From Nitrospirota bacterium (lineage in GTDB: Bacteria > Nitrospirota > Nitrospiria > Nitrospirales > Nitrospiraceae), in contig JACRLR010000015.1 in NCBI GenBank assembly GCA_016219645.1, forward strand, positions 102,455 through 166,454: 64,000 bases of DNA, given 5' to 3'. Positions 41,581-50,217 of this stretch are shown in pieces. Numbering within the stretch: the stretch's first letter is position 1; each line of letters starts with the position of its first letter. Made by a program: the position numbers and the translations under genes. The notes under the pieces are model-generated. The model searched no databases, was not told the origin of the DNA, and saw only the letters and a program-made list of their open reading frames with translations.

Positions 41581-41892
41581 ATGGACAATCGAGAGACACA
41601 ATGTTCGGGACCGGCTGTTGTACTCGCATTCTTAGGGGGGGCCATGGCTGGAGTCGTGGCAGGTCTTCTTCTCGCCCCGAAGTCCGGGGAAGAAACGCGT
41701 CAGGTGTTGAAGGGCTATGCCAGGAGGACGGAGGAAGAAGTTCTGGAGAAGGCAAAGGAGGCGCGAGCCGCCCTTGATGAGAGCATTGAGCGTGGCAAGC
41801 ATTTCATCGCAGCGAAAACGGCGGGTGTCGAGGCGGCAATCAAGGCCGGACGTGAGGCCATGAAGGAAAAAGCGGATACGTGTTGTAGCTGA
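41581..41892 (+). CDS. YtxH-domain protein
   Basis: A 103-residue protein. VVLAFLGGAMAGVVAGLLLAPKSGEETRQ is the single hydrophobic helix followed by the LLAPKSGEETR signature of YtxH-like small stress proteins; the rest is an amphipathic Glu/Lys/Ala helix (EEEVLEKAKEARAALDESIE). It probably sits in the membrane with a cytoplasmic coiled coil. Strong RBS AAGGAGG 7 bases upstream. It precedes the por genes but is likely separate. Role in stress is by family only. Confidence 0.85.
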   Translation: MDNRETQCSGPAVVLAFLGGAMAGVVAGLLLAPKSGEETRQVLKGYARRTEEEVLEKAKEARAALDESIERGKHFIAAKTAGVEAAIKAGREAMKEKADTCCS

Positions 41893-42026
41893 TGTTGCGG
41901 TGAGGAAAAGCTCTTGCGATGGAACCGGCCGAGGATATTCGGAAGAAGCTGTTTAGGCAACAGTGCGACCCGCGTATGGCTTGCGCACAGGCAGGGGAGA
42001 ATCAGGCGCCGCTCAGGGAATGAACG

Positions 42027-42944
42027 ATGCGGGCAGTCCGGTTTCATGGCCGAGGAGGGCAGGGTGCGAAGACCGCGAGCCGCATCCTGGGAACGGCTGC
42101 GTTTATCGAGGGGTTCGTGGCGCAGGACTCGCCGATTTATGGGGCCGAGCGGCGCGGCGCACCAGTGGCGGCATTCACGCGCATCGATACCGGACCAATT
42201 AAACAGCGAGGCATCATCGCCTGCCCCGACCTTGTCGTGATTGCCGACGCGTCGCTCATCCAGGACCCTGCCGCCCGCGTGCTGGACGGCATCGACGAAC
42301 GAACGGCTGTCTTCGTCAACTCACCACTGACTGCAGAACAGTTGCAGCCCCAGACTTCGCTGCCGGGACATCTGACGACGCTCGATCTAACAGACATCGC
42401 CCTGCAACAGTTTGGAAAGGGCGGCGCGATCAGCGCGCTGCTCGGTGCTGTCGCCGGGAGACTCATCGGACTCCGCCGGGATTCGGTTCGAGAGGCTATT
42501 GCGCGGGAATTAGCCGACCTCGCACTCGCCGCTTCTCAGATTGAGCGCAATCAAGCTGCTGCACTTCAGTGCTATGATGCCGTTCGCACGGTTCCCGTAG
42601 TACCGGGCGCGCCGCAATCGACCACGTCAGCGCAGCTTCAAGTACCGGTCTATGAACCTCCGACCAGAGGAACTGCCAGGATCAGCGCCGCTGCAAATTC
42701 GATCCTGCGTGAAACCAGCGGCTGGCGAACCTTCCGGCCGGTGCTGGTGCCGGACAAGTGCAATGGCTGCTGGCTCTGTTTCGCCTATTGCCCCGAAGGG
42801 GTGATTTCGATGACAAAGGACGACAGGCCCGTGGTTGATTATGCCCATTGCAAAGGATGCCAGATCTGTGTCCATGAATGCCCGACGGAGGCATTGGTGG
42901 CCGAGCGGGAGCAGGAAGGGGGAGTGGCGTGGACGGCACGATAG
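42027..42944 (+). CDS. porG: 2-oxoacid:ferredoxin oxidoreductase, fused gamma-delta subunit
   Basis: A 305-residue fusion. Residues 1-180 are PorG (VRFHGRGGQGAKTASRILG, YGAERRGAPVAAFTRID), and the C-terminal ~75 residues are PorD with two [4Fe-4S] motifs (CNGCWLCFAYCPEGVI and CKGCQICVHECPTEAL) joined by a ~45-residue linker. The complex oxidises pyruvate or another 2-oxoacid to the acyl-CoA, or runs reductively for CO2 fixation. Together with porA and porB it makes a full enzyme. In Nitrospira such enzymes serve the reductive TCA cycle. Substrate cannot be fixed from sequence. Confidence 0.88.
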   Translation: MRAVRFHGRGGQGAKTASRILGTAAFIEGFVAQDSPIYGAERRGAPVAAFTRIDTGPIKQRGIIACPDLVVIADASLIQDPAARVLDGIDERTAVFVNSPLTAEQLQPQTSLPGHLTTLDLTDIALQQFGKGGAISALLGAVAGRLIGLRRDSVREAIARELADLALAASQIERNQAAALQCYDAVRTVPVVPGAPQSTTSAQLQVPVYEPPTRGTARISAAANSILRETSGWRTFRPVLVPDKCNGCWLCFAYCPEGVISMTKDDRPVVDYAHCKGCQICVHECPTEALVAEREQEGGVAWTAR

Positions 42945-42962
42945 GTATGGAAATGTGAGACG

Positions 42963-43020
42963 GGTCTCGTCAAGCAAACCAAATAGACCGGATAGACCAA
43001 ATGAACCAGACAGACCAGAT
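42963..43020. repeat. Family-D word repeat supplying the porA start
   Basis: CCAAATAGACCGGATAGACC and AAATGAACCAGACAGACCAG repeat the words seen at 27212-27295. The first in-frame ATG of porA (43001) lies inside the repeat, so residues MNQTDQ are repeat-derived. Confidence 0.65.
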
Positions 43021-44257
43021 GATGATGACGGGCAATCTCGCGGCGGCCTGGGGCGCTCGGCTGGCGGATGTGGATTACATCCCGGCGTTTCCCATTACAC
43101 CGCAGACGGAAATTGTGGAAGCACTGGCCACCTGGTGCGAGAGCGGCGCGATGGCAGCCCGCTTTGTGACCATGGATTCCGAACATTCCATGATGACTGC
43201 GGCCGGAGCTGCTGTGGCCACGGGGGCCAGGGTCTTCACCGCAACATCCAGCCAGGGATTGCTCTATGCCCTCGAAGTCCTCTATTCGGTTTCCGGCTGG
43301 CGCGCACCGCTCGTGCTGGTCAACGTCTCGCGGGCGTTAGCTGCGCCGATTACGCTCGAACCGGATCACAATGATGTGCTGGCTGCGCGGGACTCAGGCT
43401 TTCTTCAGATCCATGCCGAGACCTGCCAGGAAGTCCTGGACTCGATCCTGATGGCCTATCGGATCGCGGAGGATGAAAGGGTCATGTTGCCGGTCATCGT
43501 CAATCTGGACGGTTTCTACCTTTCGTTCACCCGCGAGCCGGTGACGATACCGGATCTTCAGATGGTGAAGGCGTTCCTGCCGCCGTTTCGTCCTGCTCAC
43601 TTGGGTTTCAAAGCCTCTGCGCCGCATGCGCTCGGCGTGGCGGTCCTCGGCGGGACGCCATACTCGTACTTCCGTCATCAAATGCATCTGGCTGCCATGA
43701 ACGCGTTGGATGTGCATCGGGACGCGGCCGCTGCGTTCGAGCAGCTGTTCGGACGGCGATACGATGTGGTTGAGGGGTATCGGCTTGACGATGCGGAAGA
43801 TGTGCTCGTCATGACCAACGCCTTTGCGAGCAAAGGCAAGGCCGCAGTCGATGCGGCCAGGGCAGAGGGCAAGCGAGTGGGACTGCTGCGGTTACGCATG
43901 ATCCGTCCTTGGCCGGCGGACGCCATCCGTCACGCACTGCAAGGCCGCAGGGCCGTGGCGGTCCTGGATCAGAATCTGTCTCCGGGGCAGGGCGGCATTC
44001 TCTTTCAGGAGATTGCAGCCTGTCTGTACCATGAAGCGTTGCGGCCGCGGGCGCTCTGCTCTTTCATCGGGGGCCTGGGAGGGAAGAATCTTTCGGAAGG
44101 TGAGCTTCGGACTGTCTTCGAACAGACGGCAGAAGCTGGAGTTCAAGGAAAAGGGATCGGGCCGGTCTTGCTCTACACAGAAGCCGAGCACCGCGAGATG
44201 GTGCAGCTTCAAGATATCGCAGCGGATGTGAGGGCGAGTCAGGGGTCAGGCAAGTGA
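43001..44257 (+). CDS. porA: 2-oxoacid:ferredoxin oxidoreductase alpha subunit
   Basis: A 418-residue subunit. FPITPQTEIVEALATW, the substrate/TPP-facing PITP motif, lies near the N-terminus; SEHSMMTAAGAAVATGARVF and TSSQGLLYALEVLYSVSGWR follow; domain II holds ALEPDHND-type and DSGFLQIHAETCQEVLD; and the C-terminal transketolase-like part has VGLLRLRMIRPWP. It binds with PorB to form the TPP active site. The start is uncertain because the N-terminus is repeat-derived: ATG at 43001, 43019, 43022 and 43025 are all possible. Follows porGD by 56 bp. Confidence 0.9.
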   Translation: MNQTDQMMMTGNLAAAWGARLADVDYIPAFPITPQTEIVEALATWCESGAMAARFVTMDSEHSMMTAAGAAVATGARVFTATSSQGLLYALEVLYSVSGWRAPLVLVNVSRALAAPITLEPDHNDVLAARDSGFLQIHAETCQEVLDSILMAYRIAEDERVMLPVIVNLDGFYLSFTREPVTIPDLQMVKAFLPPFRPAHLGFKASAPHALGVAVLGGTPYSYFRHQMHLAAMNALDVHRDAAAAFEQLFGRRYDVVEGYRLDDAEDVLVMTNAFASKGKAAVDAARAEGKRVGLLRLRMIRPWPADAIRHALQGRRAVAVLDQNLSPGQGGILFQEIAACLYHEALRPRALCSFIGGLGGKNLSEGELRTVFEQTAEAGVQGKGIGPVLLYTEAEHREMVQLQDIAADVRASQGSGK

Positions 44258-44320
44258 ATAAATGGTGTTATGGCCATCAGTTTTCTAACGCTTCACGTTT
44301 CACGCCTCACGGTTTTCATC

Positions 44321-45268
44321 ATGACCTGGCAACGTGAGACATTTAAGAAGATCAAACAGATTCCCCGTGAAGAACACGTCCTTCCGGGAACCGCACTTTG
44401 TGCCGGCTGCGGAGGGCTGGAAGCGTTGCGGCTGGCTGCGAAGGTGTTGGGGGACGAGGTTGTCTATGTGAATGCCGCCGGGTGCTTTACGATGCTGGCG
44501 GCGTATCCCTTCACCCCATTTAAGGGGTCATGGCTCTACACCACCATGGGGTCGGCGCCTGCCGGCGCGCAAGGTGTGCGCGATGCATTGGATGTGTTGA
44601 TCGCCAAAGGACGGCTGCCGGAACGCGAGAATCTGAAAGTTGTTGTGCTGGGTGGAGACGGTTCGACCTATGACATGGCCCTCTCTTCGACCTCGGGCGC
44701 CATCACCAGAAAACTCGATTTCTATTATTTCTGCTACGACAATGAAGCGTATGGCAACACAGGTATGCAGCTCTCTCCCGCGACACCCTACGGCGCACGA
44801 ACGAGCACCTCGCCCTGCAGCTTGCAGCATCCGTCTGGTACCACGCAGGAGAAGAAAGACATCTTCGAGATCTGGCGGGCACACAAACCGCCTTATATCG
44901 CAACAGTCGCGCCTCGGTACCCATTGGATTTGGAAGAAAAGTTCGCCCGGGCGGCAACATTTACAGGCCCCAAACTGTTTCTCGCCCTCTCCGCTTGCCC
45001 CACCGGCTGGCTCTACGATCCGGGAGAGACTCCGGGAGTCGCCAAGTTGGCGGTCGAGACCGGTCTTTGGCCTTTGAAGGAGTCGATCAACGGAGTAGTC
45101 ACACACACCTACATTCCCAAGCGCAAGCCGGTTGAAGAGTACCTCAAGTTGCAGGGCCGGTTCCGACATCTGTTCGAACCGACGAGGCAGGATGAAGCTA
45201 TCCGGCACATTCAAGAGCGGGTCGATGCCTATTGGAAGCAGGTGAAAAATGCGGAAAAAGCGGTCTAA
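44321..45268 (+). CDS. porB: 2-oxoacid:ferredoxin oxidoreductase beta subunit (TPP-binding)
   Basis: A 315-residue subunit. LCAGCGGLEALRLA holds the first Cys pair of its [4Fe-4S] cluster; YVNAAGCFTMLAAYP, VVLGGDGSTYDMALSSTSGA (the GDGxxxD TPP/Mg motif) and YFCYDNEAYGNTGMQLSPAT complete the family pattern; a late Cys (SACPTGW) is the expected last ligand. The upstream in-frame extension from 44270 is read from a CGTTTCACGCCTCACGG word repeat, so start 44321 (MTWQRETFKKIKQIP) is chosen. Last por gene; it overlaps the next cytochrome. Confidence 0.9.
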   Translation: MTWQRETFKKIKQIPREEHVLPGTALCAGCGGLEALRLAAKVLGDEVVYVNAAGCFTMLAAYPFTPFKGSWLYTTMGSAPAGAQGVRDALDVLIAKGRLPERENLKVVVLGGDGSTYDMALSSTSGAITRKLDFYYFCYDNEAYGNTGMQLSPATPYGARTSTSPCSLQHPSGTTQEKKDIFEIWRAHKPPYIATVAPRYPLDLEEKFARAATFTGPKLFLALSACPTGWLYDPGETPGVAKLAVETGLWPLKESINGVVTHTYIPKRKPVEEYLKLQGRFRHLFEPTRQDEAIRHIQERVDAYWKQVKNAEKAV

Positions 45269-45827
45269 TGGTGTTAAGCGATTGATTTTACGGAGATATG
45301 TCAGAAATGTCGTGGATAGAGTCTCTACCATTATATATAGAGGGAAACAGGCCTTACTTGGAGGTATGGCTCTGGGAGTCATTTGTGTTGTGTTTTCAGT
45401 CGGTTGTACCGATGTCCGACCGCGCCAGGGCGAGCAAACCCCCGACCCCTATATGACTTCCGATATCAGGCATCCCATCCCGCTGTCGTCACCGGCAGGG
45501 AAGCAACATCGCGTAGTCATGTTGCAGCACCTGGAGACCGTTCAAGGGATTGTCAGCGCGTTGGCTGAGGAGGACTACGAATTGGCCAAAGGCCTAACCG
45601 AAACACACCTGGGCTTCTTCATGCACAGGCAGGCGATGGCGAGTCAGCAGCCGGAGAATTTTCCACCGGCCTATCACGATCTCGCCATGGCTCATCACCA
45701 GGCGGCGGAGGATCTGGCCCAGATTATTCCGACAAAGGATCTCAAACAGATTTTGCCCAAGCTTGACGGAGTGCTCAAAGCCTGTGTGGCTTGCCATTTA
45801 GAATTCAAAGTCACAAGTGGTTCGTAG
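45249..45827 (+). CDS. Helical c-type cytochrome (cytochrome c'-like)
   Basis: Up to 192 residues. A hydrophobic segment (GGMALGVICVVFSVGC) with a lipobox-like end, then a helical bundle with SSPAGKQHRVVMLQHLETVQ and AYHDLAMAHHQAAEDLAQI, and CVACHLEFK close to the C-terminus. The heme-at-the-end layout suggests a class II cytochrome. The start is unclear: ATG 45249 overlaps porB by 20 bases and gives a long Arg-rich leader, while ATG 45366 gives a normal lipoprotein signal. Probably co-transcribed with por. Confidence 0.72.
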   Translation: MRKKRSNGVKRLILRRYVRNVVDRVSTIIYRGKQALLGGMALGVICVVFSVGCTDVRPRQGEQTPDPYMTSDIRHPIPLSSPAGKQHRVVMLQHLETVQGIVSALAEEDYELAKGLTETHLGFFMHRQAMASQQPENFPPAYHDLAMAHHQAAEDLAQIIPTKDLKQILPKLDGVLKACVACHLEFKVTSGS

Positions 45828-45843
45828 CTCAGAGGGGAATAAT

Positions 45844-46290
45844 ATGAGAGAAGTTTCTCTTACCTGCTTCCTTTTCGTGGGCTGCTGGGGGATTCAGTTC
45901 ACAGATACAGTTGAGATGAATGCCTGGGCCGGTTCTCCGCCGTCATCCAAGAGTACAAGAGCGGCAGGCGATGCCGAGCGGGGCAGAGCGGTCTTCAATG
46001 GGAAGGGCGTGTGCCACTACTGTCATGGCATTGATGGAAACAAAAACCTACGACCGCAACTCGCAGCCGACACAGCCACACTCATCAGTCAACTCAATCC
46101 TCCACCGGTCGATCTGAGAAATCCCGAGGCACTACATCTGAAATCTGACAAGCAGCGCGCGCGTGCAATCCGGGAAGGACACCCGGGCACAGGCATGTTC
46201 CCGGATACCACCATGACCGATCAGGAACTCATCGATACGCTAGCCTACCTGGCGCTCCTGCGGCGTGAGGGTTCCCTAAATGGCAGATAG
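45844..46290 (+). CDS. Secreted monoheme c-type cytochrome
   Basis: A 148-residue protein. N-terminal hydrophobic stretch MREVSLTCFLFVGCWGIQF, then AAGDAERGRAVFNGKGVCHY with heme site CHYCHGIDGNK near 60 and GTGMFPDTTMTDQELIDTLA with the Met ligand. RBS GAGGGG. It follows the helical cytochrome by 16 bp. It is not a close copy of the 38-41 kb family (no FWVIKNG motif). Periplasmic electron transfer, partner unknown. Confidence 0.84.
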   Translation: MREVSLTCFLFVGCWGIQFTDTVEMNAWAGSPPSSKSTRAAGDAERGRAVFNGKGVCHYCHGIDGNKNLRPQLAADTATLISQLNPPPVDLRNPEALHLKSDKQRARAIREGHPGTGMFPDTTMTDQELIDTLAYLALLRREGSLNGR

Positions 46291-46304
46291 ACCAGTTACG
46301 CACA

Positions 46305-46333
46305 TTGACAAACTGTAGCCTTCTGGCTACAGT
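46305..46333 (+). promoter_or_regulatory. Promoter with overlapping palindromic operator for the toxin-antitoxin pair
   Basis: TTGACA (46305-46310) and TACAGT (46328-46333) are separated by exactly 17 bp. Between and over the -10 lies a perfect inverted repeat: CTGTAGCC (46313-46320), TTCT, GGCTACAG (46325-46332). The expected transcription start falls at or beside the toxin ATG (46339), so the mRNA may be leaderless. The operator should bind the HTH antitoxin for autoregulation. This is one of the clearest regulatory sites in the window. Confidence 0.75.
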
Positions 46334-46338
46334 GCTTC

Positions 46339-46629
46339 ATGTTTGAGGTTCGCAAAACTGAGACCTACGCGCAGTGGCTTGATGGATTGCGCGACATTCG
46401 TGCGCGAGCGCGGATTCAAGTCAGGGTCGAACGCCTGGCGACAGGAAATGCGGGGGATGTGAGGCCAGTGGGTGAAGGCGTTTCTGAAATGCGAATCGAT
46501 TCTGGTCCCGGCTACCGTGTGTATTTTACGAAGCGCGGACGCGAGATGGTGGTTTTGCTAGCCGGTGGTGACAAACGCACGCAGACCACCGATATCAAAA
46601 CAGCCTTGCGTCTTGCACGCAATCTGTAG
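46339..46629 (+). CDS. RelE/HigB-type toxin of an addiction module
   Basis: A 96-residue RelE-superfamily protein. FEVRKTETYAQWLDGLRDIR, ARARIQVRVERLATGNAGDV, VSEMRIDSGPGYRVYFTKRG and VVLLAGGDKRTQTTDIKTAL are the conserved stretches of the phage-derived killer-protein family (GPGYRVYF with Arg/Tyr). Such toxins cleave mRNA on the ribosome. It stands before its antitoxin, the HigBA order, with a 6-bp gap. No RBS is visible, in keeping with the promoter being immediately upstream. Confidence 0.87.
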   Translation: MFEVRKTETYAQWLDGLRDIRARARIQVRVERLATGNAGDVRPVGEGVSEMRIDSGPGYRVYFTKRGREMVVLLAGGDKRTQTTDIKTALRLARNL

Positions 46630-46635
46630 GAGCGC

Positions 46636-46995
46636 ATGATGAGCAAAACGACGACCACGCGGTACGATGTTGCGGAGCACCTTCGCACGCCGGAAGAAAT
46701 GGCTGCGTATTTGGAGGCGTGCCTGGAGGAGGCTGAAGGCGATGCCGCCTTTATTGCCAAGGCACTGGGCGATATTGCCAGGGCCAAGGGCATGGCCCTG
46801 GTTGCCAAGGAGGCCGGTTTGTCTCGCGAAAGCTTGTATAAAGCGCTCTCTGGTGAGCGGAACCCAGACTTCGATACGATCCTCAAGGTGGTGGGAGCGC
46901 TGGGGCTGAAATTACATGCCCAAGCAGCCGGTAAGCGGCTCAGTGCATCAAGCTCTCGTGCAAGCAGTCGCGGGACAAAGCGGCGTGCGGCATGA
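46636..46995 (+). CDS. HTH antitoxin of the addiction module
   Basis: A 119-residue protein. After YDVAEHLRTPEEMAAYLEAC, an XRE-type helix-turn-helix spans about 55-100 (LGDIARAKGMALVAKEAGLS, RESLYKALSGERNPDFDTIL), the pattern of the antidote family paired with this toxin. A basic Ala/Ser tail ends the protein. It should neutralise the toxin and bind the palindrome at 46313-46332. Start may be 46636 or 46639 (GAGCGC upstream). Confidence 0.87.
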   Translation: MMSKTTTTRYDVAEHLRTPEEMAAYLEACLEEAEGDAAFIAKALGDIARAKGMALVAKEAGLSRESLYKALSGERNPDFDTILKVVGALGLKLHAQAAGKRLSASSSRASSRGTKRRAA

Positions 46996-47019
46996 GTGGG
47001 CGTCGTAAAGGCACCTGCC

Positions 47020-47187
47020 ATGTGCAAGCAACAACTGCCACCTATCTACCCAGGTGAAATCCTCCTGGAAGAATTCATGGAGCCACTGGGCCTGTCTGCC
47101 AATGCGCGCGCGCAACGCATTGGCGGAACTACTTCGCGTGTCAGCGAGATTGCCAACGAGCAGCAATGTTTTGCAGGGACACAATAG
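47020..47187 (+). pseudogene. Truncated HigA-like antitoxin
   Basis: A 55-codon frame: PIYPGEILLEEFMEPLGLSA is the start of the HigA/VapI antitoxin family (xHPGEILxEEFLxPLGLS), then NARAQRIGGTTSRVSEIANE, after which the frame changes to unrelated residues and stops. The rest of the helix-turn-helix and C-terminus is missing. No matching toxin lies beside it. It is likely a relic next to the intact module. Confidence 0.7.
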
Positions 47188-47311
47188 AATGGCTTTAATT
47201 TGTCGCTTAACAGTGACAGCGTTGTGTTTTCGTTTTCCTTGTGGTTGCCAGGTCTAGCTGTGGTTTGCCGCGGGCGGATCGCATCCGCTGGATCGCCCAG
47301 CCGGCATGTTC
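47188..47311. other. Spacer between convergent genes
   Basis: A 124-bp gap between the decayed HigA and the minus-strand acyl-CoA synthetase. Nothing recognised. Confidence 0.5.
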
Positions 47312-50056
47312 CTAAACCGTCGGCGAACTCTTCTCAACGCGAATTCTGGCGTCCACGATCTTGCAACCTTGCCCAGGCGGGAGGGCGAAGATCGGATTGA
47401 GATCGAGTTCGCTGATCTCGGGGATTTCTTCGACAAGGCGAGAGAGACGCAGCAGTACCTCTTCGATGGCTTCCACATCCGCTGCAGGATGGCCTCGGTA
47501 GCCTTGGAGCAATCGATAGCCCTTGATCTCGCGCACTATTTGAGCTGCATCACGATCGGTGAGGGGTGTAATCCGGAATCGCACATCGCCCAGGATTTCC
47601 ACGTGAATGCCTCCCAGCCCGAACGCGATCAAAGGGCCGAAGAGAGGGTCATGTGTCACGCCGACCATCACCTCCGTGCCGCCTGACTGCATCGGCTGCA
47701 CGAGCACACCTTCCATCGCCTCCAGTTTATTTTCTTGTGCGAGCCTGGCCTGAATCGCCTCGAACGAATTCCTCACGGCCTGCTCATCAGACAGGTTCAG
47801 ATGCACGCCGCCCATCTCGGTCTTGTGCAGGATCTGGCGTGACGCGAGCTTGACGGCAACGGGAAATCCCACGTCATGCGCCAGGGCCGCTGCCTGGTCT
47901 GCGGTCCTCGCGACGCCGCCCTGTGTCACAGGAAGTTTCGCACAGGCGAGGAGGGTTCTGGTGTCCTCGACGGTCAACCAACCGGGCCCTTCTTGAGACA
48001 GGGCCTGAGCACAGATCGCTCGCGCAGTCCCGAAATCTATGTCGTCGAAGTCTGGAATCATGCCGAGAGGCTCGGTGCGCCATGCTTCATACCGGAAGGC
48101 TTTGCTGAGCACAACCGCTGGCTGCTCCGGCAATGAAAATGTGGGAATCGTTTCGCCTGCCGTCTCAAAGGTCCGCCCGAGGTCCCCTTCAGCCATCCAA
48201 CAGATATAGATCGGGATGTCGGTGCCGCCAGCCTGTCTGGCAGTGGAGATCCCGCGCAAAATCCCGTTTGCAATGCCGACTGCGTCGCCGACAGTCACGG
48301 ACATGTAGAGAACAATCAGCGCATCGATCTCTTTGGAGGCGAGGAGGGTGGTGATCGCGTTTGTATAATGATCAGGAGCGGCGGATGCGATGAGATCGAC
48401 CGGGTTCTTCACCGAGGCGGCGGGAGGTAAGAAGGCCGACAGGGCGGCGGTGGTCGCCTTGGACAACTCGGGGACAGACAATCCTCCCGCTTCGCAGGCG
48501 TCGGTGCAGAGAATGGCGGGGCCGCCGGCATTGGTAACGATGCCGACGCGCTTTCCATTCGGCAAGGGCTGATCGGAAAGCCCTCGGGCCAGGGCAAAGA
48601 GCTCATCCAAGGTGTCTGCGCGGATCACACCGGACTGCTGAAAGAGTGTGTCAACGGCCACCTCACTCGATGCGAGTGCGGCGGTATGCGAGCTGGCCGC
48701 GCGCCGTCCGGCGAGGCTCCGGCCGGATTTGATCGCCACGATCGGTTTGTGACGAGCAACGCGACGCGCAATTCTCGCAAACCGTCTGGGATTCCCGAAG
48801 GACTCCAGGTAGAGGAGAATGATGTCGGTGGAAGGGTCGCCTTCCCAATATTGCAGAAGATCGTTCGTGGAGATGTCGGCTTTATTTCCTACGCTGACGA
48901 ATGAGGATACGCCCAGCCGAAGTCGATGGGCTGCGGCGAGGATTGCGAGCCCCAGCGCGCCGCTCTGGGAGGCCATGGCCATGCGGCCGGAGGGGGGAAA
49001 GACCGACGTAAATGTGGCGTTGAGACGGACGGCCGGATCGGTATTCAGGAGCCCAAAGCAGTTCGGTCCGATCATGCGCATGCCCTGTTGACGGATAACC
49101 TCTACGAGACGGTCCTGGGCCTGCTTTCCTTCAGGGCCAGATTCGGCAAAGCCCGAGGAGATCACGATCACGGAGCCGAAGCCTTTGCCTGCACAATCGG
49201 TGAGGACCGGCAGCACCGCATCACGCGGTACGGCAATCACCGCCAGATCGACGGCGCCGGGGATTGCAGTCACGGACGAGAAGGCAGTCAAGCCTGCAAT
49301 GGTTGCCGCCTTGGGGTTCACCGGATAGATGGCGCCGCGAAACCGGTTGACGGCAAGGGCTTCGACAATCCGGTAGCCGATGCTTTGGGGATCGCGGGAC
49401 GCTCCGATCACGGCCACGGAACGAGGATAGAAGAACGGGCGAAGCGAGGCAGTCGTGGCGATACGCTCGCGCAACTCCAAGCGAGTCGTCGTGTTCTCGG
49501 TCGGGTGCAGCGAGATCTCGACTTGCATGTCGCCGCCTTCATAGGTTTCATGGACCGGGTACCCGGATTCCTGGAAGACTTCGCGCATAGCCAGATTGTC
49601 AGTGTGTGTGACAGCCCACAGTCTGGTGAAACCCCGGTGTATGGCCAGCATCGCCAACCGTTCGAGCAGGATCGTTCCCAGGCCTTTCCCGTGATAGTCG
49701 TCGTCGACTGCCATAGCCACTTCGGCCTGATCGGCGGTTCGCGCCCAATATGAGCCGGCGGCGATGATGCGCGGCTGTCCTGCGAGGGTTCTCGTGACCA
49801 CGATGGTGAGTTGTTTGGAGGGATTGGAGGAATCACACAGCGACACGATGGTGTCAGCAGGGGGCGCCGTTTCAGAAAAGAACCGATGACGCCTGGATGC
49901 CGGTGACAACCGATCGATAAACCTTTGCATCATCGCCTGGTCTTCCGCACGGGTCGAGCGGAGGGATGCGGTCGTGCCATCGCGCAGGATGACCGGTCCA
50001 GATTCCAGGCTCTCAGATGCCGGAGGCGGTTGGAACAATGGGCGGATCTGCTTCAT
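47312..50056 (-). CDS. ADP-forming acyl-CoA synthetase fused to a GNAT acetyltransferase
   Basis: A 914-residue fusion. Residues ~20-185 are a GNAT domain (VILRDGTTASLRSTRAEDQA, DDDYHGKGLGTILLERLAML as the acetyl-CoA loop). About 205-340 is the CoA-binding domain (FFYPRSVAVIGASRDPQSIG), 345-640 a succinyl-CoA-ligase-like part (MIGPNCFGLLNTD; IKSGRSLAGRRAASSHTAAL with the phospho-His), and 680-914 an ATP-grasp domain (FPVAVKLASRQILHKTEMGG). It may make acetate plus ATP from acetyl-CoA, or act as a Pat-type protein acetyltransferase. The His in ASSHTAAL and the ATP-grasp residues suggest an active ligase. Confidence 0.87.
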   Translation of the reverse strand: MKQIRPLFQPPPASESLESGPVILRDGTTASLRSTRAEDQAMMQRFIDRLSPASRRHRFFSETAPPADTIVSLCDSSNPSKQLTIVVTRTLAGQPRIIAAGSYWARTADQAEVAMAVDDDYHGKGLGTILLERLAMLAIHRGFTRLWAVTHTDNLAMREVFQESGYPVHETYEGGDMQVEISLHPTENTTTRLELRERIATTASLRPFFYPRSVAVIGASRDPQSIGYRIVEALAVNRFRGAIYPVNPKAATIAGLTAFSSVTAIPGAVDLAVIAVPRDAVLPVLTDCAGKGFGSVIVISSGFAESGPEGKQAQDRLVEVIRQQGMRMIGPNCFGLLNTDPAVRLNATFTSVFPPSGRMAMASQSGALGLAILAAAHRLRLGVSSFVSVGNKADISTNDLLQYWEGDPSTDIILLYLESFGNPRRFARIARRVARHKPIVAIKSGRSLAGRRAASSHTAALASSEVAVDTLFQQSGVIRADTLDELFALARGLSDQPLPNGKRVGIVTNAGGPAILCTDACEAGGLSVPELSKATTAALSAFLPPAASVKNPVDLIASAAPDHYTNAITTLLASKEIDALIVLYMSVTVGDAVGIANGILRGISTARQAGGTDIPIYICWMAEGDLGRTFETAGETIPTFSLPEQPAVVLSKAFRYEAWRTEPLGMIPDFDDIDFGTARAICAQALSQEGPGWLTVEDTRTLLACAKLPVTQGGVARTADQAAALAHDVGFPVAVKLASRQILHKTEMGGVHLNLSDEQAVRNSFEAIQARLAQENKLEAMEGVLVQPMQSGGTEVMVGVTHDPLFGPLIAFGLGGIHVEILGDVRFRITPLTDRDAAQIVREIKGYRLLQGYRGHPAADVEAIEEVLLRLSRLVEEIPEISELDLNPIFALPPGQGCKIVDARIRVEKSSPTV

Positions 50057-50217
50057 GCTCGGTCACCCACTCGACATGCTGTAATCAATGTCGCGGCGTT
50101 ATCGCTCATTCCGTTCATTTCGTCCTTTCCCAGATCTGCAACATCCCCAGGTTCGCTGGAGAATACTCTCGGTTTCCTGTTGAGACAAGTCCGGCAAGCT
50201 GAAATCGTGCGGAACGG
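50057..50217. other. Spacer between the acyl-CoA synthetase and the DsbD-like gene
   Basis: A 160-bp gap with no gene. Nothing regulatory is clear. Confidence 0.45.
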
